Assembly (NCBI RefSeq): GCF_002252675.1
Contig: NZ_NQKY01000017.1
Coordinates: 1-64,000, forward strand
Length of the DNA stretch: 64,000 nt
Direction of reading: 5' to 3'
Source: Synechococcus sp. BO 8801
GTDB taxonomy: Bacteria; Cyanobacteriota; Cyanobacteriia; PCC-6307; Cyanobiaceae
Positions 29,324-37,275 of this stretch are shown one piece after another. Under the pieces are notes generated by a model. That model had not been told where the DNA came from, made no database searches, and saw only the letters and a list, made by a program, of their open reading frames with translations. A program made the position numbers and the translations under genes. Every line of letters starts with the position of its first letter. The first letter of the stretch is position 1.

Positions 29324-29427
29324 ATTCGTGAACCACGGCTTCGATCCTGCTGCAAAAAGATTGAGCAGGTTTGCCCCCTGGGGCATTCAGCCATCGCTAC
29401 GGGTTGTTGGCTGGTGGTTCACGGAAT
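29324..29427 (+). other. 104-bp inverted-repeat element with potential four-way-junction fold
   Basis: The outer arms ATTCGTGAACCAC (29324-29336) and GTGGTTCACGGAAT (29414-29427) pair over 13 bp with one bulged G. Three hairpins lie inside: CCTGCT/AGCAGG (29346-29351 with 29364-29369), TGCCC/GGGCA (29372-29376 with 29381-29385, tetraloop) and CAGCCA/TGGCTG (29388-29393 with 29408-29413). Together they form a closed four-helix junction. It starts 11 bases after the S8 fusion stop and marks the switch to lower-GC sequence. It could be a structured RNA, a small inverted-repeat mobile element or a recombination site; canonical attC core motifs are not at its ends. Confidence 0.6.
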
Positions 29428-29509
29428 GGGTAGGGCGCAAGGATGCGTTCATGGAAACCAGCTAAAAACAGGCCAGGCCACACAACACAAACGCTACTCG
29501 GAGAGTCAG

Positions 29510-29968
29510 ATGCCATCAACGAAGCATATCCAGTTCAACGTGACGATCAAGTCACCGGCAAGCGTGGTTTGGCGACACGTAACCAATCCTGAAAGCTACA
29601 AGCAGTGGGCATCAGCATTCGCTGAAGGCTCGCACTTTCAGGGCACGTGGGAATCAGGAGCAAGGATTTTGTTCTTGGCACCGAATGGCGACGGAATGGT
29701 TTCCGAGATCGCTGAGAGTCGGCCCAATGAATTCATCTCAATCCGACACCTCGGCTTCATTACAAACGGGGTTGAAGACACCACAAGCGAAGCAATTCGA
29801 GCCTGGGCACCTGCATTTGAGAACTACACGTTCTTATCCACGAAAGAAGGTACAAGCATGGTTGTCGACCAAGATGTCACCGCAGAGTGGGAGGAGTACA
29901 TATGCCAAGCATGGCCGAAGGCGCTTGAAAAACTCAAAACGCTCTGTGAGTCCTCCCATGTGACCTGA
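29510..29968 (+). CDS. SRPBCC (Aha1/START-like) domain protein
   Basis: 152 residues. The pattern is that of a helix-grip SRPBCC protein: IQFNVTIKSPASVVWRHVTNPESYKQW at the N-terminus, SGARILFLAPNGDGMVSEI, a central strand run, and the long C-terminal helix (WEEYICQAWPKALEKLKTLC). Such proteins bind hydrophobic ligands; no ligand can be named. The ATG is set by GGAGAG five bases upstream. Base composition is clearly lower in GC than flanking core genes, which points to transfer. It is the first gene of the low-GC block. Confidence 0.75.
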   Translation: MPSTKHIQFNVTIKSPASVVWRHVTNPESYKQWASAFAEGSHFQGTWESGARILFLAPNGDGMVSEIAESRPNEFISIRHLGFITNGVEDTTSEAIRAWAPAFENYTFLSTKEGTSMVVDQDVTAEWEEYICQAWPKALEKLKTLCESSHVT

Positions 29969-30107
29969 CTGGTTGTTAGGCCACACAAGGGCTGTCGATG
30001 TTGGGCCACCGCCAAGAACCGCAAAAAGGTAAACACCACGAAACGCGAGCTCCCCTGGCCTCTGCTTGCACCAGCACCATCGAGACATCGTAGAATCATC
30101 AGGTGCC

Positions 30108-30434
30108 ATGAATCCGATAGAACACTCAAGGCCTGCCCCAATGCCTACGTACAAGAAATGGGCGATGTGGATCGGCAGGATTGTTCTTGTCCCCGTGTTC
30201 ACAGCAGCTTGTGCAGGACTTGCCTTTGGCCTCTACCGCTTCGTCACGACGGGGCAGATCAGCAGCCCGAGTAGAAACTTTGGTCCCGCCAGTAGCACGA
30301 TCCACTTCTCAGACCACCCTGTCTGGTTCCTTGTCCTCCTCCTCTTCTACCTTGTGCTGGTGGCGAACTGTTTCATCGGAACCTTTCTACTCGCTCGATT
30401 GTTCTTCAGGCGGGGACCGAATGGCGCGAAGTGA
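30108..30434 (+). CDS. small two-helix membrane protein
   Basis: 108 residues with two clear membrane segments (about residues 20-42, IGRIVLVPVFTAACAGLAFGLY, and about 68-95, VWFLVLLLFYLVLVANCFIG) and a basic C-terminus (RRGPNGAK). No family recognised. The start follows AGGTG; another ATG eleven codons in is possible. Low GC and orientation match the neighbouring small genes. Confidence 0.6.
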   Translation: MNPIEHSRPAPMPTYKKWAMWIGRIVLVPVFTAACAGLAFGLYRFVTTGQISSPSRNFGPASSTIHFSDHPVWFLVLLLFYLVLVANCFIGTFLLARLFFRRGPNGAK

Positions 30435-30464
30435 CTCCTGACCCCTCGCTCAAGCTGACCAGCC

Positions 30465-31001
30465 ATGGAATGCAGCTTTGAAGAAGTCACACCGGAGCGA
30501 TGGGATGACTTCGAGACACTCTTTGCGAGCAGGGGTGGACCGAAAAACTGTTGGTGCATGGTATGGCGTGCCATGCCCAGTGAAAGTCGCGGGAATGGTG
30601 CCGCCAAGAAGGAGGCCATGAAGGACCGCATTGTGGGCGGGCATCCAGTTGGTCTTCTCGGATACCGAGGAACCGAACCCGTTGCTTGGTGTTCCGTTGC
30701 CCCCCGTGACTCCTACCGCCCACTGGGAGGTCTCGACGACGATGGAGCAAACGTATGGTCTCTGGTATGCATGTTCCTGAAACGAGAGCTTCGTGGCGTG
30801 GGCTACGGCAAGGAACTCATTCGCGCAGCAATCCAACACTCCCGTCTTCGGGGTGCGGACATTTTGGAGGCCTATCCGGTCGATCCGGAGTCGCCCAGCT
30901 ATCGCTTTATGGGCTTCGTGCCCATGTTCGAAGAACTTGGGTTCAAAGAGGTTCGACGTGCCGGTAGCCGCCGCCATGTGATGCGCCTTGACTTGCGATG
31001 A
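30465..31001 (+). CDS. GNAT family N-acetyltransferase
   Basis: 178 residues. The GNAT core is visible: VAWCSVAPRDSY (beta 4 region), VWSLVCMFLKRELRGVGYGKELIRAAI (motif A; R-G-V-G-Y-G supplies the acetyl-CoA loop) and a C-terminal MFEELGFKEVRRAG. The N-terminal NCWCMVWRAMP is typical of a widespread small acetyltransferase group often found on mobile DNA. The substrate is unknown. The gene starts 30 bases after the two-helix protein on the same strand. Confidence 0.82.
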   Translation: MECSFEEVTPERWDDFETLFASRGGPKNCWCMVWRAMPSESRGNGAAKKEAMKDRIVGGHPVGLLGYRGTEPVAWCSVAPRDSYRPLGGLDDDGANVWSLVCMFLKRELRGVGYGKELIRAAIQHSRLRGADILEAYPVDPESPSYRFMGFVPMFEELGFKEVRRAGSRRHVMRLDLR

Positions 31002-31097
31002 TCGATCGCCTGTGCAGGCGTCCACACTTGCTACCGCCTCTGGTCCTGGCGTTAGATTGAACTTGAATCCGCGTCGATTCGTCCCTAGGAGCTGAAG

Positions 31098-31619
31098 ATG
31101 CCCGTTGCCGAGACGTCCAAAGCCGCCCACACCTTTGATTCCCGACTTGCCACGTTAGCGCATCTGCTCAAACTGGGCGCTGCGCGTCGGAACGAAGTGG
31201 AGGCAGACTATCTCAGTCACCGTCTAGCCCCCGACATGCTTCCCCTGGGAACGCAGATTGTGTTTACCTGCAATCAGCCGAGAAACTTTGTCCTATGGGT
31301 AACCGGAAAGGAAAGCGCTGACCTCAACCCTCGTGTAGAGACACTGGCCGTGGCCGAACAACACATCGCAGATACGCGAACACTTTTGGCCAGTCATCTT
31401 TCTGCCGAGGGTGAGCTCCCAGCCCGAAAGCACCTAGAACTCGGCGCGGACCTATACGCAGACCTTACTGGGCGGGAATACCTGGAAGACTTCCTGCTAC
31501 CCAACTTCTACTTTCATTTGGTAACGACCTATGCAATACTGCGCAATCTAGGCCTCCCAGTCGGAAAGCGAGATTACATGCTTCATTTGCTCCCAAAGGT
31601 GCAGGAGCGTGCAAGCTAA
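31098..31619 (+). CDS. DUF1993-like helical protein
   Basis: 173 residues, all-helical in appearance. It resembles DUF1993 (DinB-like four-helix) proteins: RLATLAHLLKLGA, an RLAPDMLPLGTQIVFTC stretch, and HLVTTYAILRNLGLPVGKRDYM near the end, a segment characteristic of that family. Function is unknown. AGGAG lies seven bases before the ATG. The stop is followed, in the same frame, by the codons of the next acetyltransferase fragment. Confidence 0.72.
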   Translation: MPVAETSKAAHTFDSRLATLAHLLKLGAARRNEVEADYLSHRLAPDMLPLGTQIVFTCNQPRNFVLWVTGKESADLNPRVETLAVAEQHIADTRTLLASHLSAEGELPARKHLELGADLYADLTGREYLEDFLLPNFYFHLVTTYAILRNLGLPVGKRDYMLHLLPKVQERAS

Positions 31620-31661
31620 ACAGCCATTGGAGCTCAGGGTGAAGCAACGAAAGGGGTTGTC

Positions 31662-32147
31662 ATCCGCCATGTAGAGCCCGGCGAGAATCAACCGATCATT
31701 TCGGTCGTTGATGCATGGTGGGGTGGTCGGCCGATGGCCGACATGCTGCTCAAACTCTTCTTCGTTAACTTCCGGTCCACCAGGTTCACCGCCGTCGTTG
31801 ATGGTCAGATCGTCGCGTTACTCATCGGGTTCATTTCGCAGACCTATCCCGACCAGGCCTATGTCCATTGTCTCGGTGTCCATCCGGCACGACGTGGAGA
31901 AGGGTTGAAAAGACTCCGCTATGAGCATCTCATTACCACGGCCGCCTCGCTTGGCTGTCGCACAGTGCATGGCGTGACCGCTCCGGCCAATCGCAATTCC
32001 CTTGCCTTCGATAGCCGCATGGGATTCTCGCCCCTTGCATCCGATGTCAAGGTCGACGGCGTGCCCGTTGCTGTGGGCTATGACTGGGAAGGTGAAGACC
32101 GCGTGATCTTCACGAAGAATCTGGATACTCTAGACATTGTCCGGTGA
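31662..32147 (+). pseudogene. GNAT acetyltransferase lacking a normal start codon
   Basis: GNAT-like coding begins around IRHVEPGENQPIISVVDAWWGGRP but has no ATG, GTG or TTG in frame before 31734. An AAGGGG stands five bases ahead of an ATC codon (31662), exactly where a start would be expected, suggesting that a start was lost or that ATC is used. The acetyl-CoA loop is altered: RGEGLK where R-x-x-G-x-G/A is expected, followed by RLRYEHL. The rest (AYVHCLGVHP; NRNSLAFDSRMGF) is intact. It is in frame with the upstream DUF1993 gene after its TAA. Translation from the internal ATG would omit the first beta strand. Confidence 0.55.
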
Positions 32148-32182
32148 TACCCATCATGCAGATCGAACTGACAAGCGTCTGA

Positions 32183-32217
32183 GCGGTTGACAGATCATCC
32201 GCCAAGCGGAGAACCGC
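32183..32217 (+). other. nested hairpin upstream of the SnoaL gene
   Basis: Outer arms GCGGTT/AACCGC enclose an inner perfect TCCGC/GCGGA stem with a 3-base loop. There is no T-run, so it is not a typical terminator. It may be an untranslated structure of the SnoaL message or a remnant of a cassette recombination site. Confidence 0.4.
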
Positions 32218-32247
32218 CTGTCCACTTACCTCATGGAGTACAGCCAC

Positions 32248-32664
32248 ATGTCAGAGGGAAACAAGCGCATCGTCCGACGACTGATCGCAGAAGGATGGAA
32301 TGGTCGCAATTTTGCCGTGATCGATGAGCTTTGCTCGGCCAACTTCACCATGCACGATCCATCGGCTCCCCATCTGGCGAATGGACCCGAGGCCGCCAAG
32401 GCCTATATCGGAGCGCTCGTCGCAGCTTTTCCCGACCTTCACATGCAGGTCCACGATCTGTTCGCAGAAGCAGACCGAGTCTCGCTGCGCTGGTCTGCCG
32501 AAGGAACCCAGCAAGGACAATTCAACGGAATTCCACCAACCAACAGGCGCGTCTGCGTGTCCGGTCAGGCGATCTACCGACTTGCCGACGGCAAGATTGA
32601 GGAAGACTGGATCATCGTGGATACCTACGGGATGCTTCAGCAGCTCGGCGTGATTCCAGGCTGA
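32248..32664 (+). CDS. SnoaL-like ester cyclase / NTF2-like protein
   Basis: 138 residues. It has an NTF2-like cone fold pattern: RIVRRLIAEGWNGRNFAVIDELC, a GPEAAKAYIGALVAAFPDLHMQVHDLFAE middle, and VSLRWSAEGTQQGQFNGIPPTNRRV followed by a C-terminal DGKIEEDW. This order is that of SnoaL/ester-cyclase proteins, which include polyketide cyclases and many uncharacterised homologues. GGAG nine bases ahead favours this ATG over one five codons upstream. It is the last gene of the low-GC block. Confidence 0.8.
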   Translation: MSEGNKRIVRRLIAEGWNGRNFAVIDELCSANFTMHDPSAPHLANGPEAAKAYIGALVAAFPDLHMQVHDLFAEADRVSLRWSAEGTQQGQFNGIPPTNRRVCVSGQAIYRLADGKIEEDWIIVDTYGMLQQLGVIPG

Positions 32665-32704
32665 CCAGGCAACATCGGGGAGATCTCGATACCGTCATCC
32701 GTGT

Positions 32705-33928
32705 GTGTCCTCAACCATGACGACGGCCCTGTTCAGCCCGGCGATGCTGGTCGATCCCTACCCGACCTACGCCGCGTTGCGGCGTACCGACCCCGTCCAC
32801 TGGCATGAACCGTTCGGGGCCTGGGTGCTGACCCGCTACGACGACGTGGTGGCAGCCACCCAGGACCCACGGCTGCGCTCCGATCGCGCCGGCGGAATGG
32901 GTGAGCGGGCCGGGTGCCCCGAGCTGCAGCGCCTCTTCGAGGTCATCGGTGCCCAGATGAACATCACGGACCCGGAACGGCACCATCGGCTTCGCGGCCT
33001 GGTGGCCAAGGTGTTCACGCCACGGGCCGTGGACAACCTGCGGCCGGCCGTCGAGGCGCTGGTCGATGAGCTGCTGGACCGACTGCCGGAGCAGGGACCC
33101 TTCGATGTGATCGCCGACTTCGCCTTCCCGTTGCCGGCTCGGGTCATCGCCCGCCTGCTCGGCCTGGAAACGGGCGACCTGGACCAGCTGAAGCGCTGGT
33201 CGGACGACTTCTCCGCCATCTTCGGCACCGACCCGTCAGCCGTGACCCCCGAGCAGTACCAGCGGGCGTTGCAGAGCACCCACGAGCTGACCGCATTCTT
33301 TGGCGCGGAGTTCGAAAAGCGCCGGGCCACGCCTGGCGACGATCTGTTGAGCCTGCTGGTGCATGCCGAGATTGACGGCGATCGTCTCAGCGAGACGGAG
33401 CTGATCGCCAACGCCAATCTGTTCCTGGCGGCCGGCCACGAGACCACCACCCACCTGATCGGCAACGGCCTGCTGGCCCTGCTGCGCCAGCCCGACCAGC
33501 TGCAGCTGCTGCGCGACGACCCGTCGCTGATTCCCAACGCAGTCGAGGAGTTCCTCCGCTATGACGGCACGGTGCAGTTCATGTACCGGGAGGCCGGCGA
33601 AGATCTGACGATCGGCGGCCGCCCGATCCGCAAGGGGCAGCTGGTGTACCTGATGTTCGCCGCCGCCAATCGCGACCCGGACCGGTTCCCGGATCCCGAC
33701 CGGCTCGACGTGCGACGCAGGTTCGACGTCCACCTCGCCTTCGGCCATGGTCCCCACTACTGCCTGGGCGCGGCCCTGGCCCGGATGGAGGCCACCATCG
33801 CCTTCACCGCACTGCTGCGTCGCTGCCCAGAACTGAACCTCACCGGCGAGCCGCTGGAGTATCAGGACAACCTGGAGCTGCGCGGGCTCAAGTCGCTGCC
33901 GGTGGCGTTTGATCAGCGTTCGGCCTAG
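32705..33928 (+). CDS. cytochrome P450
   Basis: 407 residues. Bacterial class I-type P450: I-helix AGHETTTHL, ExxR in EEFLRY, and the heme loop FGHGPHYCLGAALARME carrying the Cys ligand. Length and style (DPYPTYAALRRTDPVHW) fit soluble CYP107-like monooxygenases. No ferredoxin or ferredoxin reductase is adjacent, so redox partners must lie elsewhere. The GTG start could be replaced by an ATG four codons in. GC content is high again here, unlike the block before it. The 3' end overlaps the HxlR gene by 41 bases on the other strand. Confidence 0.93.
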   Translation: MSSTMTTALFSPAMLVDPYPTYAALRRTDPVHWHEPFGAWVLTRYDDVVAATQDPRLRSDRAGGMGERAGCPELQRLFEVIGAQMNITDPERHHRLRGLVAKVFTPRAVDNLRPAVEALVDELLDRLPEQGPFDVIADFAFPLPARVIARLLGLETGDLDQLKRWSDDFSAIFGTDPSAVTPEQYQRALQSTHELTAFFGAEFEKRRATPGDDLLSLLVHAEIDGDRLSETELIANANLFLAAGHETTTHLIGNGLLALLRQPDQLQLLRDDPSLIPNAVEEFLRYDGTVQFMYREAGEDLTIGGRPIRKGQLVYLMFAAANRDPDRFPDPDRLDVRRRFDVHLAFGHGPHYCLGAALARMEATIAFTALLRRCPELNLTGEPLEYQDNLELRGLKSLPVAFDQRSA

Positions 33929-34310
33929 ATGACGGCTGCCTTTGCTGGGCCTTGAGGATCTCCGGCAGGTTGATCTCGATCCAGTCAGTCATCGCTTCGA
34001 CCTGACGGCCGATGCCCACTCCCAGGGGAGTGAGCGAATACTCCACGTGCGGTGGCACCACCGGATAGGACACGCGCCGGATGAAGCCGTCCTGTTCCAG
34101 CTGCTGCAGGGTCTGGGCCAGCATCTTCTCGCTGACGCCCCCGATCCTGCGGCGCAGCTCGCTGAAGCGGTGTGTCCGTTCCATCAGGGCCACCAACGTC
34201 AGCACCCCCCAACGACTGGTCACGTGCTTGAGGATCTCCCGCGACGGGCATTCCGGCGCCAGAACCTCCCCGCGCCGCAGGGTCTCGCCAAGCCTGGAGC
34301 CCGCATTCAT
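33888..34310 (-). CDS. HxlR/DUF24-family regulator, QorR-like
   Basis: 140 residues. A winged-helix domain of the HxlR family: LAPECPSREILKHVTSRWGVLTLVAL, HRFSELRRRIGGVSEKMLAQTLQQLEQDGFI and SLTPLG. The N-terminal Cys followed by Pro is the redox-sensing cysteine of quinone- and aldehyde-responsive members such as QorR and YodB. It is divergent from a quinone-reductase-like gene with a 12-bp palindrome between them, the classic regulator/target layout. The tail is polar and probably disordered (QQRQPSSRPNADQT). Likely a thiol-switch repressor of its neighbour and itself. Confidence 0.85.
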   Translation of the reverse strand: MNAGSRLGETLRRGEVLAPECPSREILKHVTSRWGVLTLVALMERTHRFSELRRRIGGVSEKMLAQTLQQLEQDGFIRRVSYPVVPPHVEYSLTPLGVGIGRQVEAMTDWIEINLPEILKAQQRQPSSRPNADQTPPAAT

Positions 34311-34325
34311 GAGGCTTACCTTTTT

Positions 34326-34337
34326 GTAAGTACTTAC
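34326..34337 (+). promoter_or_regulatory. palindromic operator candidate between hxlR-type and qorB-like genes
   Basis: GTAAGTACTTAC is a perfect 12-bp palindrome in the divergent spacer, 15 bases from the regulator start and 60 from the reductase start. A further half-site GTAAG follows at 34349-34353. Its position suits repression of both genes by the HxlR-type protein. Confidence 0.6.
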
Positions 34338-34397
34338 GAAACGAAATTGTAAGGCGTAGGTTGCCTCCGTTCCATCAAGCCACGCCACCCATCGGCA

Positions 34398-35252
<855 letters not shown>

Positions 35253-35305
35253 GGCGCTCCAGGGCGAAAGGTGGGCCCTAGCGTTCCGTGGTGCTCACCC
35301 CCGTC

Positions 35306-35623
35306 ATGACGATGTCCGTGATTGCCGTCTTCACCTACAAGATCCGTCCCGGCCGCTTCGGCGACGTCATGACCAAATTGCAGCAGGCGGGCGGCCCGGA
35401 ATTCGAGAGCCCGGTGATGCCCAGAGCGGTCCGCCTGTTGCGCAATGCGGTGCCGGGTCCGGACACGACGTCGCTGATTCTCCACATCGAATACGACGAC
35501 ATGGCGGCCTACGGCGCCAGAACGGCCTGGGAAAACAAGAACCCGGCCTGGCAGGAGCTGTTCGCCGCCAGGCCGGATTCTCCGGAGCAGCTGGAGTCCG
35601 TTCAATTGCTCGTTGAACTCTGA
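35306..35623 (+). CDS. NIPSNAP/ABM-like dimeric alpha-beta barrel protein
   Basis: 105 residues with a ferredoxin-like, stress-responsive barrel pattern: SVIAVFTYKIRPGRFGDVMTKL at the N-terminus, VRLLRNAVPGPDTTSLILHIEYDDMAAYGA in the middle, ending SVQLLVEL. Proteins of this shape act as small monooxygenases, isomerases or stress proteins. It lies 53 bases after the quinone reductase on the same strand and may belong to its regulon. The first ATG of two close ones is used. Confidence 0.6.
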   Translation: MTMSVIAVFTYKIRPGRFGDVMTKLQQAGGPEFESPVMPRAVRLLRNAVPGPDTTSLILHIEYDDMAAYGARTAWENKNPAWQELFAARPDSPEQLESVQLLVEL

Positions 35624-35747
35624 CGGTCGGATGGCATCCAACGCCAATCCCAACCTTCCTCCTACGGCCTGTTGCGCCCCATCCATGCCTAGAAGCCACT
35701 GACATAGCCTTCCTCCCTTGCCCTCCCCAACGCCAGGAGCCGTCGCG

Positions 35748-37259
35748 ATGAGGTCATCCCACCAACGACGCACGGCCCTGGCCATGGCGGCCCTGGTGGC
35801 CTCATGGGCCGCCTCCGCCTCAGCGCAGACCTTCCGGACGACAACCCCGATTGCGCCTGGGGTGGCCACGCCGGATCGGCTCGAGACGTCCATCGGCCCG
35901 TTGGAGCTGATCGATGGGTTCCCGAAGCCCGACACCATCGAGAAGATCTACGACAACCTGGATCGCTCCCGGGCCCTGCAGGCCTACCTGCTGGCGATCC
36001 CGATCGTGAATCAGGCCGGCATGCGGGACTCGCTGCGCAAGTTCGGCCCCGAGAACAGCACCAATGTGATCTGGGAAAACCTGGTGGATCCCCGCACGGT
36101 GGAGCTGACGGCCAACGACAACACCGTGTACAGCTTCATCTGGCTCGACACCAAGAAGGGACCCCTGGTGGTCGAAGTCCCCCCCAAGGTGCTCGGTGCC
36201 GTCAATGATTTCTGGTATCGCTGGGTGGTCGATGTCGGCATCACCGGGGCCGACAAGGGGGCGGGTGGCAAGTATCTGTTCCTTCCCCCCGGCTACCAGG
36301 GCGCCATCCCGCAGGGGTATCAAGTCGTCCGGCCAAAGACCTACGGCAACTGGTTGTTCTTCCGCTCCTTTCTAGTGGATGGTTCCCCCAAACCCGGGGT
36401 GGAGTCGGTCAAGGCCAACCTGAAGATCTACCAGCTCTCCGCTGCGGCCAACCCACCGGCGATCAGGTTCGCCAACGCCTCCGGGGTGCCGGCCAACTTC
36501 GTGGCCCCTGGCGATTATTCCTTCTGGGCACTTCTCAACCAGGTGATTCAGGAGGAACCACCCACCGGCGCCGACCCGACCACACTGGGTCTCTTCGCCT
36601 CGGTGGGCATCGTCAAAGGTAAACCCTTCAACCCCGACGAACGCTGGAAGAAGATCCTCAGTGACGCCGCCAACATCGGTGCGGTGACGGCACGGACCCT
36701 GGCCCTCAAGATTCGCGAGCCGGACGCCTTCTTCTACCCGGACAGCCCCTGGCGGCTGCCGTTCTTCGGCGGCTACAGGTTCGAAGTGTCCCCGGGTGTG
36801 GCCAACCTGGATGGTGCCATTTTCTACTACTACTTCGCCACCGGTGTCACACCGGCCATGGAAGTCAAGAATGTCGGCAAAGGCTCCCAGTACCCGTGGG
36901 CCGCACTGGACGCCAAGGGTGAACGCCTTGATGGCAGCAAAACCTATCGGCTACGCCTGCCTGCCAACGTCCCCGTCGCCGATTTCTGGTCCGTGATCGT
37001 CTATGACACCCAGACGCGATCGATGCTGCAGACCGACCAGAAGGCACCGAGTGTCAGCAGCCAGGACAAGGGCCTCAAAGCCAATGCCGACGGTTCTGTT
37101 GATGTCTGGTTTGGCCCGAAGGCCCCGGTTGGATTCGAAAACAACTGGGTCCAGACGATTCCCGGCAAGGGCTGGTTCACGATTTTGCGCCTCTATGGTC
37201 CGCTGGAGCCCTGGTTCAACAAAACCTGGCGCCCCGATCCCATCCAGTCGCAGCCGTGA
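35748..37259 (+). CDS. secreted DUF1254/DUF1214 domain protein
   Basis: 503 residues. A signal peptide (RRTALAMAALVASWAASASAQ) is followed by a DUF1254 region (QAYLLAIPIVNQAGMRDS, NTVYSFIWLDTKKGPLVVEVP, YQVVRPKTYGNWLFFRSF). A C-terminal DUF1214 region follows (DGSKTYRLRLPANVPVADFWSVIVYD, KGWFTILRLYGPLEPWFNKTWRP). The family is widespread in proteobacteria and has no agreed function. AGGAG eight bases upstream supports this start. GC is below the local core average. It converges on the MscS gene with 16 bases between. Confidence 0.88.
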   Translation: MRSSHQRRTALAMAALVASWAASASAQTFRTTTPIAPGVATPDRLETSIGPLELIDGFPKPDTIEKIYDNLDRSRALQAYLLAIPIVNQAGMRDSLRKFGPENSTNVIWENLVDPRTVELTANDNTVYSFIWLDTKKGPLVVEVPPKVLGAVNDFWYRWVVDVGITGADKGAGGKYLFLPPGYQGAIPQGYQVVRPKTYGNWLFFRSFLVDGSPKPGVESVKANLKIYQLSAAANPPAIRFANASGVPANFVAPGDYSFWALLNQVIQEEPPTGADPTTLGLFASVGIVKGKPFNPDERWKKILSDAANIGAVTARTLALKIREPDAFFYPDSPWRLPFFGGYRFEVSPGVANLDGAIFYYYFATGVTPAMEVKNVGKGSQYPWAALDAKGERLDGSKTYRLRLPANVPVADFWSVIVYDTQTRSMLQTDQKAPSVSSQDKGLKANADGSVDVWFGPKAPVGFENNWVQTIPGKGWFTILRLYGPLEPWFNKTWRPDPIQSQP

Positions 37260-37275
37260 TCCGGCGGTTCGGCGC

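Noticed and set aside
26937-30434. Gasdermin-type or NLR-type defence operon around the S8 fusion
   Set aside because: No NTPase, pore-forming protein or reverse transcriptase is adjacent; the nearest small membrane protein is about 800 bases away in a block of different composition.
29960-31060. Proper integron attC sites
   Set aside because: GTTRRRY-like heptamers occur, but no matching RYYYAAC partner was found at attC distance, so individual attC features are not annotated.
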